In this document: positions 41,880 through 49,801 of the stretch, piece after piece
How positions within the stretch are numbered: the first letter of the stretch is position 1
Layout: each line of letters begins with the position of its first letter
From: Streptomyces sp. NRRL S-244
Lineage (GTDB): Bacteria > Actinomycetota > Actinomycetes > Streptomycetales > Streptomycetaceae
Direction of reading: 5' to 3'
NCBI RefSeq assembly: GCF_000717915.1
Contig: NZ_JOCX01000023.1
Coordinates: 29,050 to 93,049 of the forward strand
DNA length: 64,000 bases
The notes under the pieces: generated by a model
Database searches by the model: none
What the model saw: only the letters and a program-made list of their open reading frames with translations
What the model was told of the DNA's origin: nothing
Program-made: the position numbers and the translations under genes

Positions 41880-42290
41880 TTATCCCGCCAGGACCTTGGC
41901 CTTGGCCTGCTCGAACTCGGCAGCCGAGATGTCGCCCCGGTCCCTCAGGTCGGCGAGCTTGGCCAGTTCCTCCGACTGGCTCGGGCTCGCGGCGCTCTGT
42001 ACGTAGGAGCGGAACTCCTCCTCGTTGCGCTGGGCCCGCCGCAGCTCGCGTTCGCCCATCCCGCGCCCCCGGGCGATCACGTACACGAACACGCCCAGGA
42101 AGGGCACGATGATGACGAAGATCAACCATCCCGTCTTCGCCCAGCCGCTCAAGTCGTCGTCGCGGAAGATGTCGCCGATGATCCGGAACAGCAGCATGAA
42201 CCAGAGCACCCAGATGAAGATCAGCATCATGGTCCAGAACATGTTCAGCAGCGGGTAGTCCACTGCCAGGTTGTACAACGACTCCTTCAT
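41880..42290 (-). CDS. PLDc_N-SHOCT membrane protein
   Basis: This 136-residue protein has two membrane helices of the PLDc_N type (FWTMMLIFIWVLWFMLLF and KTGWLIFVIIVPFLGVFVYV) separated by RIIGDIFRDDDLSGWAK. A charged helix follows (ELRRAQRNEEEFRSYV), then a C-terminal SHOCT motif (LAKLADLRDRGDISAAEFEQ). Function is unknown. The ATG at 42290 follows AGGAG by seven bases. It lies just downstream of the glutamine amidotransferase gene (44-base gap, same strand), so they may be cotranscribed. Confidence 0.82.
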   Translation of the reverse strand: MKESLYNLAVDYPLLNMFWTMMLIFIWVLWFMLLFRIIGDIFRDDDLSGWAKTGWLIFVIIVPFLGVFVYVIARGRGMGERELRRAQRNEEEFRSYVQSAASPSQSEELAKLADLRDRGDISAAEFEQAKAKVLAG

Positions 42291-42334
42291 GGCCGGTCTC
42301 CTATCGACTGCGGGCACAGGCGTCGGTCGTGGCG

Positions 42335-43168
42335 TCAGGCCGCTTGGGGGACGAAGGGGAACATCTCGTCCGCTCCCGGCTGTACGACGCCGTAACTGCT
42401 CTCGGGCACCTCGTTCCAGGCGCCGGGCAAGTCACCGAGGGGTTCGGACACGATGAGGCGGGTCTCGTCGGACACCTCCTGCAAGAACGCCATGTCGGGG
42501 TGGAGTTTGCGCAGGGTGTCCACACGGCTGCTGTAGAACAGCGACCGGGACTCGGTCTTGCTGGAGTAGCGGAAGGCCCAGACGCTTTCGCCGTTGGTCA
42601 CGGCGACCGTCATCTGGAGCGGGAACTCGACCCCGTGCTCCCGCCCGATGCGTTCCACGACTCCCGCCATCCGCGCGACGGCGCCGGGCGGGTCCTGGTC
42701 CAGGCCGAAGGTGACGGCGAGGTAGAACATCATCTCGGAGTCCGTCGTTCCCTCGATGTCGTTGAACAGCGCCGGGTCGACGAGCAGGGCGAGTTCGCGC
42801 CGAATGAGGTGGAAGTCGGCGATGGACCCGTTGTGCATCCACAGCCAGCGGCCGTGCCTGAAGGGGTGGCAGTTCGTCTGCTGCACCGCCGTTCCGGTCG
42901 ACGCCCGGATGTGGGCGAAGAAGAGGGGGGATCGGACGTGGTCCGCGATTTCCCGCAGGTTGCGGTTGTTCCAGGCGGGGCCCACGTCCCGCAGCACCCC
43001 CGGAGCGCCGCCGTCCTCCGTGTACCACCCGACGCCGAAGCCGTCGCCGTTCGTCGTCTCCACACCCAGTTTGGAGTGCAGGCTCTGGTCGATCAGCGAG
43101 TGCGCGGGCTTGTACAGGATGGTGTCGATCAGAAGAGGCGTTCCCGAGTACGCGAGCCATCGGCACAT
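42335..43168 (-). CDS. Class II glutamine amidotransferase (YafJ/GATase_4 type)
   Basis: This 277-residue stand-alone Ntn amidotransferase begins MCRWLAYSG, with Cys2 as the nucleophile after Met removal. NGDGFGVGWY, FFAHIRASTGT and QQTNCHPFRHGRWLWMHNGS form the glutamine pocket and oxyanion elements. No synthase domain is attached. Similar proteins include YafJ and the ergothioneine enzyme EgtC, but no egt genes are here, so the amide acceptor is unknown. The ATG at 43168 follows AGGTGATCACTC. It probably heads an operon with the PLDc_N-SHOCT gene. Confidence 0.87.
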   Translation of the reverse strand: MCRWLAYSGTPLLIDTILYKPAHSLIDQSLHSKLGVETTNGDGFGVGWYTEDGGAPGVLRDVGPAWNNRNLREIADHVRSPLFFAHIRASTGTAVQQTNCHPFRHGRWLWMHNGSIADFHLIRRELALLVDPALFNDIEGTTDSEMMFYLAVTFGLDQDPPGAVARMAGVVERIGREHGVEFPLQMTVAVTNGESVWAFRYSSKTESRSLFYSSRVDTLRKLHPDMAFLQEVSDETRLIVSEPLGDLPGAWNEVPESSYGVVQPGADEMFPFVPQAA

Positions 43169-43441
43169 GAGTGATCACCTGTTCTCGTTCTCCAGCGCGG
43201 TCCGGGACTTGCTCGCGCGTCTGGCAGAGGCAGGTGCTCGCCTCGTCTCCTGGGCCGTTCCCCGGCCGAGCCGGGGGTGACGCCGACCGGACCTACCGGC
43301 AGTCCCATGATCTGCCCTCCCCGTGGTGATCGCCACGCGTGCGGGACCGGACACTCGGCGCGCCGGACACCGGCCGCTCTCGAAGAGGATTGCGCGCCGC
43401 CTGGGGACTCGCGCTCCCGGACCGTTCCCGAAAACGCCAAA
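43169..43441. other. Gene-free stretch upstream of the amidotransferase
   Basis: This is about 270 bases between the amidotransferase start and the tRNA terminator. I see no convincing gene. Short open frames here have no ribosome site or family resemblance. The promoter of the amidotransferase must lie here but I cannot place it. Confidence 0.4.
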
Positions 43442-43473
43442 GCCGCAAGCGAGAACGTTTCTTCGCCTGCGGC
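43442..43473 (-). terminator. Terminator after the CAU tRNA
   Basis: On the minus strand GCCGCAGGCGA pairs with TCGCTTGCGGC (one G-T pair) around a 10-base loop and is followed by TTTGGCGTTTT. It directly follows the tRNA. Confidence 0.75.
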
Positions 43474-43479
43474 TCGCGG

Positions 43480-43553
43480 TGGGGCGGGTGGGACTCGAAC
43501 CCACGGCCGACGGATTATGAGTCCGCTGCTCTAACCGGCTGAGCTACCGCCCC
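43480..43553 (-). tRNA. tRNA with CAU anticodon (Ile2 or elongator Met)
   Basis: This is a 74-nt cloverleaf read on the minus strand. The acceptor GGGGCGG pairs with CCGCCCC, and the D arm is GCTC/GAGC. The anticodon arm is GCGGA-CTCATAA-TCCGT, the T arm is GTGGG-TTCGAGT-CCCAC, and the discriminator is A. The anticodon is CAT. It is not an initiator, because the acceptor is fully paired. Whether it is lysidine-modified Ile2 or elongator Met cannot be decided by eye. CCA is not fully encoded. Confidence 0.9.
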
Positions 43554-43695
43554 TTCACGGCGTGGCGCGTACATGTGTGCGCGCCGTCTGCCGCAGCATA
43601 GCCGCTCATACGATCTCCTGCCTCGGATGCCTCGCATGATCGGCTTCGCCTGCTGAGGGAGACCGTTCTGAGGGCTGCCCGGTTCCAGAACCAGG

Positions 43696-43730
43696 GCAAA
43701 AAGAAAGAGGACCCCGCGTGAGGTCCTCTT
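43696..43730 (-). terminator. Terminator after the tandem Asn tRNAs
   Basis: On the minus strand AAGAGGACC and GGTCCTCTT form a 9-bp stem with an 8-base loop, followed by TCTTTTT. This is a classic intrinsic terminator (stem 43705-43713 with 43722-43730). Confidence 0.85.
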
Positions 43731-43738
43731 CTTTCACG

Positions 43739-43811
43739 CTCCCCCGACTGGACTCGAACCAGTAACCTGCCGGTTAACAGCCGGCTGCTCTGCCAATTGA
43801 GCTACAGGGGA
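43739..43811 (-). tRNA. tRNA-Asn (GUU), copy 2 of the tandem
   Basis: This is a 73-nt cloverleaf on the minus strand. The acceptor TCCCCTG pairs with CGGGGGA. The anticodon stem CCGGC-TGTTAAC-GCCGG-type loop has anticodon GTT. The T arm is ACTGG-TTCGAGT-CCAGT, and the discriminator is G, as expected for Asn. It is identical to the copy at 43817 and followed by a terminator. Confidence 0.95.
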
Positions 43812-43816
43812 CTGCG

Positions 43817-43889
43817 CTCCCCCGACTGGACTCGAACCAGTAACCTGCCGGTTAACAGCCGGCTGCTCTGCCAATTGAGCTACAGGGGA
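43817..43889 (-). tRNA. tRNA-Asn (GUU), copy 1 of the tandem
   Basis: This has the same sequence as the following copy, base for base across 73 nt. The two start 78 bases apart with a 5-base spacer, so they are one transcript processed into two tRNAs. Confidence 0.95.
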
Positions 43890-44035
43890 TTGCTGCGGTG
43901 CACCGAACAGCCCACCTCCGGCCCAGCCGGAGGGGCGAGCGCCCGTTGCGAGTCATAGATTAGCGCAAGCAGGGGGGTGCTCCGCCAATCGGTATCGCCA
44001 GCGGGCCGGGCACCACACGACGAAGGGTGGCAGGC

Positions 44036-44338
44036 ATGCGGTACAAGGTCACGTTCGTGGTCGGACTGGCCCTCGGATACGTCATCGGAACCCGCGCGGG
44101 GCGCGAGCGTTACGAGCAGCTGAAGAAGTCCGCCCGCCAGCTCGCGCAGAACCCGGCGGTGCGCAATGCCGCCGAGACCGCCGGGCAGACGGGCCGGGAG
44201 TACGCCGGGAAGGCCTACGCCGCCGTGAGCCACAAGGTCGGCGACGCGATGCCGTCCTCCCTGGCCGGGCGGGTACGGGGACTGCGCGACCGGGCGGGCG
44301 GCGGCTCTGAGGATGAATGGGGCACCAGCAACACCTGA
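44036..44338 (+). CDS. YtxH-like small membrane-associated protein
   Basis: This 100-residue protein has one N-terminal membrane helix (VTFVVGLALGYVIGTRAGRERYEQLKK), the YtxH-type signature with RAGRERYEQ just after it. An amphipathic helical tail rich in Ala, Arg and Gln follows. Similar proteins are common in actinobacteria and unassigned. The ATG at 44036 is nine bases after GAAGG; a GTG at 44027 is in frame but overlaps that site. The FGGY kinase follows after 73 bases. Confidence 0.75.
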   Translation: MRYKVTFVVGLALGYVIGTRAGRERYEQLKKSARQLAQNPAVRNAAETAGQTGREYAGKAYAAVSHKVGDAMPSSLAGRVRGLRDRAGGGSEDEWGTSNT

Positions 44339-44411
44339 ACCGTTGGAACCAGGCGGGATCCGGCGCCTCCGGGCGGCGGATCCCGCCCCGGCGTGCGGCA
44401 GAATTCTCCGC

Positions 44412-45866
44412 ATGGGGATAGTCGCCGGGCTGGACAGCTCTTCCGCCTTCACTCGCATCGTCGTCTGTGACACCGACACGGGTGCCGTGCTGCGCCAGGG
44501 GTACGCCCCGCATCCGCAGCCGGCGGGCGATCCCGAGAGCGTCCACCCCCACGAGACCGACCCGCAGGCCTGGCTGCTCTCGCTCGGCGAGGCCGCCGGC
44601 GGCGGGCTCCTCGAAGGCGTGCAGGCCATCGGCGTCTCCGCGCAGCAGCACGGACTGCTGCCCCTGGACCAGCAGGGCGCCCTCGTCCGCCCGGCCCTGA
44701 TCGGCAACGACAAGCGCGGGCAGGTGGCCGCCGCCGACCTGATCGAGGCGCTCGGCGGCCGGCAGGCCTGGGCCGAGGCCGTCGGGTCCGTCCCGCACTC
44801 CGCGCAGCCGGTGGCGAAGCTGGCCTGGCTGGCCCGCACCGAGCCGGACGCGGCCCGCCGGGTGGCGGTGCTGATGTCGGCGCACGACTGGCTGGTCTGG
44901 CAGCTGCTGGGCCGGCCCGCCCGGCGGACCACCGACCGGGGCGGTGCCTCGGGTACCGGGTACTGGTCGCCGGCCACCGGCTCGTACCGCCCCGACCTGG
45001 TCGAGCTGGCGCTCGGGCACATGGCGCTGCTGCCCGAGGTGCTCGGGCCGGCCGAGGCCGCCGGGATGACGCCGGAGGGGCTGCTGATCTCCGCCGGCAC
45101 CGGGGAGACCATGGCCGCCGCGCTCGGGCTGGGCCTCGGCCCCGGCGACGCGGTGGTCTCGCTGGGCGCCTCCGGTTCGGTGATGGCCGTGCACCACGAG
45201 GCGCTGTCGGAGCCGGGCGGGCTGATCACCTCGCTGGCCGACGCCAGCGGCATGCACCTGCCGGTGGTGAACACCTCCAATGCCGTACGGGCGCTGCGCG
45301 GCACCGCCGAGCTGCTCGGCACCGACCTGGAGGGGCTGTCGGAGCTCGCGCTGAAGTCGACGCCGGGTGCGCACGGCCTCGTACTCCTGCCGTACCTGGA
45401 GGGTGAGCGGACGCCGAACCTGCCGCACACCGCCGGGACCCTGTCCGGGCTGCGGCGGGACTCGATGAAGCCGGAGCACCTGGCGCGGGCCGCGTTCGAG
45501 GGCATGCTGTGCGGGCTGGTCGACGCGCTCGACGTGTTGCGTTCGCGCGGGGTGGAGATCCGCCGGGTGTTCCTGCTGGGCGCGGCGGCCGAGCTGCCCG
45601 CCGTACAGGCCGCGGCTCCGGGGCTGTTCGGGACGCAGGTCGTCGTACCGGCGCCGGCCGACTACGCGGCGCTGGGCGCTGCGCGCCAGGCCGCGTGGGC
45701 GCTCGGGGTGCAGCAGGGCACGCTGGCCCCGCACACCCCGCCGGTGTGGCCGGGTCCGGCGGCGCAGGTCTTCGAGCCGGGCGAGGAGTACCCGGCCTGG
45801 CAGGCGGTGCGCCAGCAGTACATCGCGACGCGGGAGCAGATCCACCCCGGGGCGTTCCAGGGCTGA
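44412..45866 (+). CDS. FGGY family carbohydrate kinase (xylulokinase-like)
   Basis: This 484-residue sugar kinase has the ATP-fold opening MGIVAGLDSSSAFTRIVVCD. It has GVSAQQHGLLPLDQQG with the catalytic region, IGNDKRGQ, and the FGGY second signature AAFEGMLCGLVDALDVLR. VFLLGAAAELPAVQAA and ALGAARQAAWAL close the fold. The sugar may be xylulose or similar, but no isomerase or transporter gene adjoins. The start is the ATG at 44412. Two overlapping hairpins follow the stop (45932-45986). Confidence 0.87.
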   Translation: MGIVAGLDSSSAFTRIVVCDTDTGAVLRQGYAPHPQPAGDPESVHPHETDPQAWLLSLGEAAGGGLLEGVQAIGVSAQQHGLLPLDQQGALVRPALIGNDKRGQVAAADLIEALGGRQAWAEAVGSVPHSAQPVAKLAWLARTEPDAARRVAVLMSAHDWLVWQLLGRPARRTTDRGGASGTGYWSPATGSYRPDLVELALGHMALLPEVLGPAEAAGMTPEGLLISAGTGETMAAALGLGLGPGDAVVSLGASGSVMAVHHEALSEPGGLITSLADASGMHLPVVNTSNAVRALRGTAELLGTDLEGLSELALKSTPGAHGLVLLPYLEGERTPNLPHTAGTLSGLRRDSMKPEHLARAAFEGMLCGLVDALDVLRSRGVEIRRVFLLGAAAELPAVQAAAPGLFGTQVVVPAPADYAALGAARQAAWALGVQQGTLAPHTPPVWPGPAAQVFEPGEEYPAWQAVRQQYIATREQIHPGAFQG

Positions 45867-45931
45867 GCGGCTGGGGGGCCAGGCCGCCGAGCTGCTGCCC
45901 GGCCGAGCACCCCGACGCGCGCTCGGGCGCG

Positions 45932-45986
45932 GGGCCTACTGCCGCTGGAGTAGGCCCGGCGGCCGGTCTACTCCTTTTGACCGGCC
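45932..45986 (+). promoter_or_regulatory. Candidate attenuator: overlapping alternative hairpins ahead of the ABC exporter
   Basis: Segment A, GGGCCTACT (45932-45940), pairs perfectly with AGTAGGCCC (45949-45957). The same segment, as GGAGTAGGCC (45947-45956), can instead pair with GGTCTACTCC (45965-45974, one G-T), and this second hairpin is followed directly by TTTT (45975-45978). GGCCGGTC (45961-45968) can also pair with GACCGGCC (45979-45986). The first pairing would exclude the terminator. It may simply be the terminator of the kinase gene. Confidence 0.45.
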
Positions 45987-46068
45987 TTTGCGAAAACCGG
46001 TGGGGATCGGCCGCGCGGTGGCCGAAGATGGAGTGAACCCCCTCGATCTTGCCGACCGGAGCCTGCGC

Positions 46069-47802
46069 GTGCTCATACGACTTCTGCGGACCCATCTGGG
46101 TCCGTACCGGAAACCGATCGCCCTCCTGGTCCTGCTGCAACTGCTGCAGACCAGTGCAAGCCTCTACCTGCCCACGCTGAACGCGGACATCATCGACAAC
46201 GGTGTCGTCAGCGGGGACACCGGCTACATCCTGCAGTTCGGCGCACTGATGCTCGGCGTCTCCCTCGTCCAGCTCGTGTGCAACGTCGGCGCCGTCTACT
46301 TCGGCGCCCGTACCGCGGCCGCCGTCGGACGCGACATCCGCGCCTCGGTCTTCGACCGGGTACAGAGCTTCTCCGCGCGCGAGCTCGGCCAGTTCGGCGC
46401 GCCCTCGCTGATCACCCGTACGACGAACGACGTGCAGCAGATCCAGATGCTGGTCCTGATGACCTTCACGCTGATGGTCTCGGCTCCGATCATGTGCATC
46501 GGCGGCATCGCCATGGCGCTCTCGCTCGACGTGAAGCTGTCGGGCGTCCTGCTGGCCGTGGTCCCCGTCCTCGGCCTGTCGGTCGGCGCGATCGTCTTCC
46601 GGACGCGGCCGCTGTTCCGGAAGATGCAGGTCCGCCTGGACACCGTGAACCGGGTGCTGCGCGAGCAGATCACCGGCAACCGCGTGATCCGCGCCTTCAT
46701 CCGCGACGACTACGAGAAGGACCGATTCCGCGAGGCCAACGCCGACCTGACCGGGGTCTCCCTCGCGGCCGGCAAGCTGCTCGCGCTGATGTTCCCGACC
46801 GTGATCGTGGTCGTGAACATCTCCAGCGTCGCCGTCATCTGGTTCGGCGCGATGCGCATCGACAGCGGCGGTATGGAGATCGGCCAGCTGACGGCCTTCC
46901 TCGCCTACCTGATGCAGATCGTCATGGCCGTGATGATGGCCACCTTCATGTTCATGATGGTGCCGCGCGCCGAGGTCTGCGCCGAGCGCGTCCAGGAGGT
47001 CCTGGACACCGACTCCAGCGTGGTCCCGCCCGTGGACCCCGTGCGCAAGCTGCTCGCCCGCGGGCAGCTGGAGCTGCGCGGCGCCGACTTCCGCTACCCG
47101 GGCGCCGAGGCGCCGGTGCTGCGCGGGGTGGACCTGGTGGCCCGCCCGGGCGAGACCACCGCGGTCATCGGCTCCACCGGCAGCGGCAAGTCCACGCTGC
47201 TGGGCCTGGTCCCGCGATTGTTCGACGCGACCGGCGGCGATGTGCTGGTCGACGGTGAGGACGTACGGGGCCTCGACCCGGAGCTGCTGGCCAAGACGGT
47301 CGGCATGGTCCCGCAGAAGCCGTACCTCTTCTCCGGAACCGTCGCCTCCAACCTGCGCTACGGGCGTCCCGACGCCACCGACGAGGAGCTGTGGCACGCG
47401 CTGGACGTGGCGCAGGCCAAGGGCTTCGTGTCGGAGCTGGAGGGCGGTCTGGACGCGCCCATCACCCAGGGCGGAACCAACGTCTCCGGCGGCCAGCGCC
47501 AACGCCTGGCCATCGCCCGCACGCTGGTGCAGCGCCCGGAGATCTACCTCTTCGACGACTCCTTCTCGGCCCTCGACTACGCGACGGACGCGGCGCTGCG
47601 CGCGGCGCTCGCCCGCGAGACGGAGGAGGCGACGGTGGTCATCGTCGCCCAGCGGGTCTCCACGATCCGCGACGCCGACCGGATCATCGTGCTGGACGAG
47701 GGCCAGGTCGTGGGCGAGGGACGCCACCACGAGCTGATGGCCGACAACGAGACCTACCGGGAGATCGTGCTCTCCCAGCTGACGGAGGCGGAGGCCGCAT
47801 GA
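46069..47802 (+). CDS. ABC exporter half-transporter, degenerate-site subunit
   Basis: This 577-residue type IV ABC exporter half has six helices (about 15-300). The ATPase domain has Walker A GSTGSGKST (368-376) and signature VSGGQ (472-476). Walker B reads LFDDSFSALD, in which Asp497 replaces the catalytic Glu. That change marks the subunit whose site does not hydrolyse well in heterodimeric exporters such as BmrC/D or TM287/288. The GTG at 46069 (VLIRLLRTHLGPYR) follows GGAG by seven bases and is the usual start. GTG 46033 and an ATG at 45988 are also in frame. Its stop overlaps the next start (ATGA). Confidence 0.9.
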   Translation: MLIRLLRTHLGPYRKPIALLVLLQLLQTSASLYLPTLNADIIDNGVVSGDTGYILQFGALMLGVSLVQLVCNVGAVYFGARTAAAVGRDIRASVFDRVQSFSARELGQFGAPSLITRTTNDVQQIQMLVLMTFTLMVSAPIMCIGGIAMALSLDVKLSGVLLAVVPVLGLSVGAIVFRTRPLFRKMQVRLDTVNRVLREQITGNRVIRAFIRDDYEKDRFREANADLTGVSLAAGKLLALMFPTVIVVVNISSVAVIWFGAMRIDSGGMEIGQLTAFLAYLMQIVMAVMMATFMFMMVPRAEVCAERVQEVLDTDSSVVPPVDPVRKLLARGQLELRGADFRYPGAEAPVLRGVDLVARPGETTAVIGSTGSGKSTLLGLVPRLFDATGGDVLVDGEDVRGLDPELLAKTVGMVPQKPYLFSGTVASNLRYGRPDATDEELWHALDVAQAKGFVSELEGGLDAPITQGGTNVSGGQRQRLAIARTLVQRPEIYLFDDSFSALDYATDAALRAALARETEEATVVIVAQRVSTIRDADRIIVLDEGQVVGEGRHHELMADNETYREIVLSQLTEAEAA

Positions 47803-49721
47803 GCGGGCCCGGAGGACGGATGATGATGGGGCCGGCCGAGCGGTCCATGGATTTCAAGGGCTCGGGCAAGCGGCTGCTGGGCCAGATCGCGCAGGACCGG
47901 GTCAAGCTGTGGGGCATGGTCGCCGCCGTCGTCGGCAGCGTCGGCTGCTCGGTCGTCGGCCCGAAGATCCTCGGCGAGGCGACCGACCTGGTGTTCGCGG
48001 GGATCGTCGGCCGGCAGATGCCGGCCGGGATCACCAAGCAGCAGGCGCTGGACGGGCTGCGCGCCAAGGGCGAGGGCGGGATGGCGGACATGCTGTCCGG
48101 CACCGACTTCACCCCCGGCGAGGGCATCGACTTCGGTGCCGTCGGGGCCGTGGCGATCTGGGCGCTGGTGGTCTTCACCCTCGCCGGCCTGCTGATGCTG
48201 GTCGCGACGCGGCTGTCGAACCACATCATGAACGGCACCGTGTACCGGATGCGCGAGGAGCTGCAGGCGAAGCTGTCGCGGCTGCCGCTGTCGTACTTCG
48301 ACCGGCAGAAGCGCGGCGAGGTGCTCAGCCGGGCCACCAACGACATCGACAACATCGGGCAGACGCTCCAGCAGACGATGGGCCAGCTGCTCAACTCGCT
48401 GCTGACGATCGTCGGCGTGCTGGCGATGATGTTCTGGATCTCCCCGCTGCTGGCGCTGGTCGCGCTGGTGACGATCCCGGTGTCGGTCTTCGTCGCGGCG
48501 AAGATCGGCAAGAAGTCCCAGCCGCAGTTCGTGGCGCAGTGGAAGTCGACGGGCGCGCTCAACGCGCACATCGAGGAGATGTACTCGGGCCACACGCTGG
48601 TCAAGGTCTTCGGCCGGCAGAAGGAGTCCGCGGCGGTCTTCGCCGAGCACAACGAGGCGCTGTACCGGGCCTCGTTCAAGGCGCAGCTGGTCAGCGGGAT
48701 CATGCAGCCGGTGATGTTCTTCATCTCGAACATCAACTACGTGCTGGTGGCGGTCGTCGGCGGTCTGCGGGTGGCCTCGGGCAGCCTGTCGATCGGTGAC
48801 GTGCAGGCCTTCATCCAGTACTCGCGACAGTTCTCGATGCCGCTGACGCAGGTCGCCTCGATGGCGAACCTGGTGCAGTCCGGTGTCGCCTCGGCGGAGC
48901 GGGTGTACGAGCTGCTCGACGCGGAGGAGCAGGAGCCGGACGCCGAGGTTCCGGAGCGTCCGGAGCAGATCCGCGGCCAGGTCACGCTCGACAAGGTGGC
49001 CTTCCGCTACGAGCCGGACAAGCCGCTGATCGAGAACCTGTCGCTGACGGTCGAGCCCGGCCACACGGTCGCGATCGTCGGCCCGACGGGCGCCGGCAAG
49101 ACCACGCTGGTGAACCTGCTGATGCGGTTCTACGAGGTCACGGGCGGCGAGATCGCCCTGGACGGCGTGGACATCGCGAAGATGACCCGCGAGGAACTGC
49201 GCGGCGGCATCGGCATGGTGCTCCAGGACACGTGGCTGTTCGGCGGGACCATCGCGGAGAACATCGCGTACGGCGCGGCGCACGAGGTCACGCGCGCCGA
49301 GATCGAGGAGGCGGCGCGCGCCGCCCACGCGGACCGGTTCATCCGCACCCTGCCGGACGGCTACGACACCGTGCTGGACGACGAGGGCGCGGGCGTCAGC
49401 GCGGGCGAGAAGCAGCTGATCACCATAGCCCGGGCGTTCCTGTCGGACCCGGTGATCCTGGTGCTCGACGAGGCGACGAGCTCGGTGGACACCCGTACCG
49501 AGGTGCTGATCCAGAAGGCGATGGCGCGCCTGGCGCACGGCCGTACGTCCTTCGTGATCGCGCACCGGCTGTCCACGATCCGCGATGCGGACGTGATCCT
49601 GGTGATGGAGAACGGATCGATCGTGGAGCAGGGCACGCACGAGGAGCTGCTGGAGGCGGAGGGCGCGTACGCGCGCCTGTACGCGGCGCAGTTCGCGCAG
49701 GCGGTCGCCGAGGTCGACTAG
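47799..49721 (+). CDS. ABC exporter half-transporter, catalytic-site subunit
   Basis: This 640-residue partner of the preceding gene has six helices with a long first extracellular loop (FAGIVGRQMPAGITKQQALD, continuing to about 115). The ATPase domain has Walker A GPTGAGKT (428-435) and canonical Walker B VLDEATSSVD with Glu558. The signature is degenerate, VSAGE (533-537). Thus the pair has one good ATP site and one poor one: subunit 1 Walker A/B pairs with this weak signature. The genes overlap by ATGA and must be made together. They probably export drugs or lipids. A hairpin follows at 49744-49772. Confidence 0.92.
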   Translation: MSGPGGRMMMGPAERSMDFKGSGKRLLGQIAQDRVKLWGMVAAVVGSVGCSVVGPKILGEATDLVFAGIVGRQMPAGITKQQALDGLRAKGEGGMADMLSGTDFTPGEGIDFGAVGAVAIWALVVFTLAGLLMLVATRLSNHIMNGTVYRMREELQAKLSRLPLSYFDRQKRGEVLSRATNDIDNIGQTLQQTMGQLLNSLLTIVGVLAMMFWISPLLALVALVTIPVSVFVAAKIGKKSQPQFVAQWKSTGALNAHIEEMYSGHTLVKVFGRQKESAAVFAEHNEALYRASFKAQLVSGIMQPVMFFISNINYVLVAVVGGLRVASGSLSIGDVQAFIQYSRQFSMPLTQVASMANLVQSGVASAERVYELLDAEEQEPDAEVPERPEQIRGQVTLDKVAFRYEPDKPLIENLSLTVEPGHTVAIVGPTGAGKTTLVNLLMRFYEVTGGEIALDGVDIAKMTREELRGGIGMVLQDTWLFGGTIAENIAYGAAHEVTRAEIEEAARAAHADRFIRTLPDGYDTVLDDEGAGVSAGEKQLITIARAFLSDPVILVLDEATSSVDTRTEVLIQKAMARLAHGRTSFVIAHRLSTIRDADVILVMENGSIVEQGTHEELLEAEGAYARLYAAQFAQAVAEVD

Positions 49722-49743
49722 CGTCGGCGTGCCGGCTTGCTGT

Positions 49744-49772
49744 GGGGGTGTCCTCCGGACGGGGGGCACCCC
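49744..49772. terminator. Hairpin between the ABC operon and the sigma factor gene
   Basis: GGGGTGTCC pairs with GGGCACCCC (one G-T pair) near TTCT in the 80-base gap between two converging genes. Confidence 0.45.
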
Positions 49773-49801
49773 TTCTCCGTACCGGTCTGCGGTCTGCCGT
49801 C

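Noticed and set aside
42335..43168. Ergothioneine gene egtC
   Set aside because: The fold fits, but no egtA, B, D or E lies nearby, so the specific name is not supported.
43129..43440. Short overlapping frames upstream of the amidotransferase
   Set aside because: No ribosome site, no conserved pattern and Arg-rich composition.
43480..43889. Genomic island attachment at the tRNA cluster
   Set aside because: I saw no integrase, no direct repeat of a tRNA 3' end elsewhere in the window and no change in base composition beside it.
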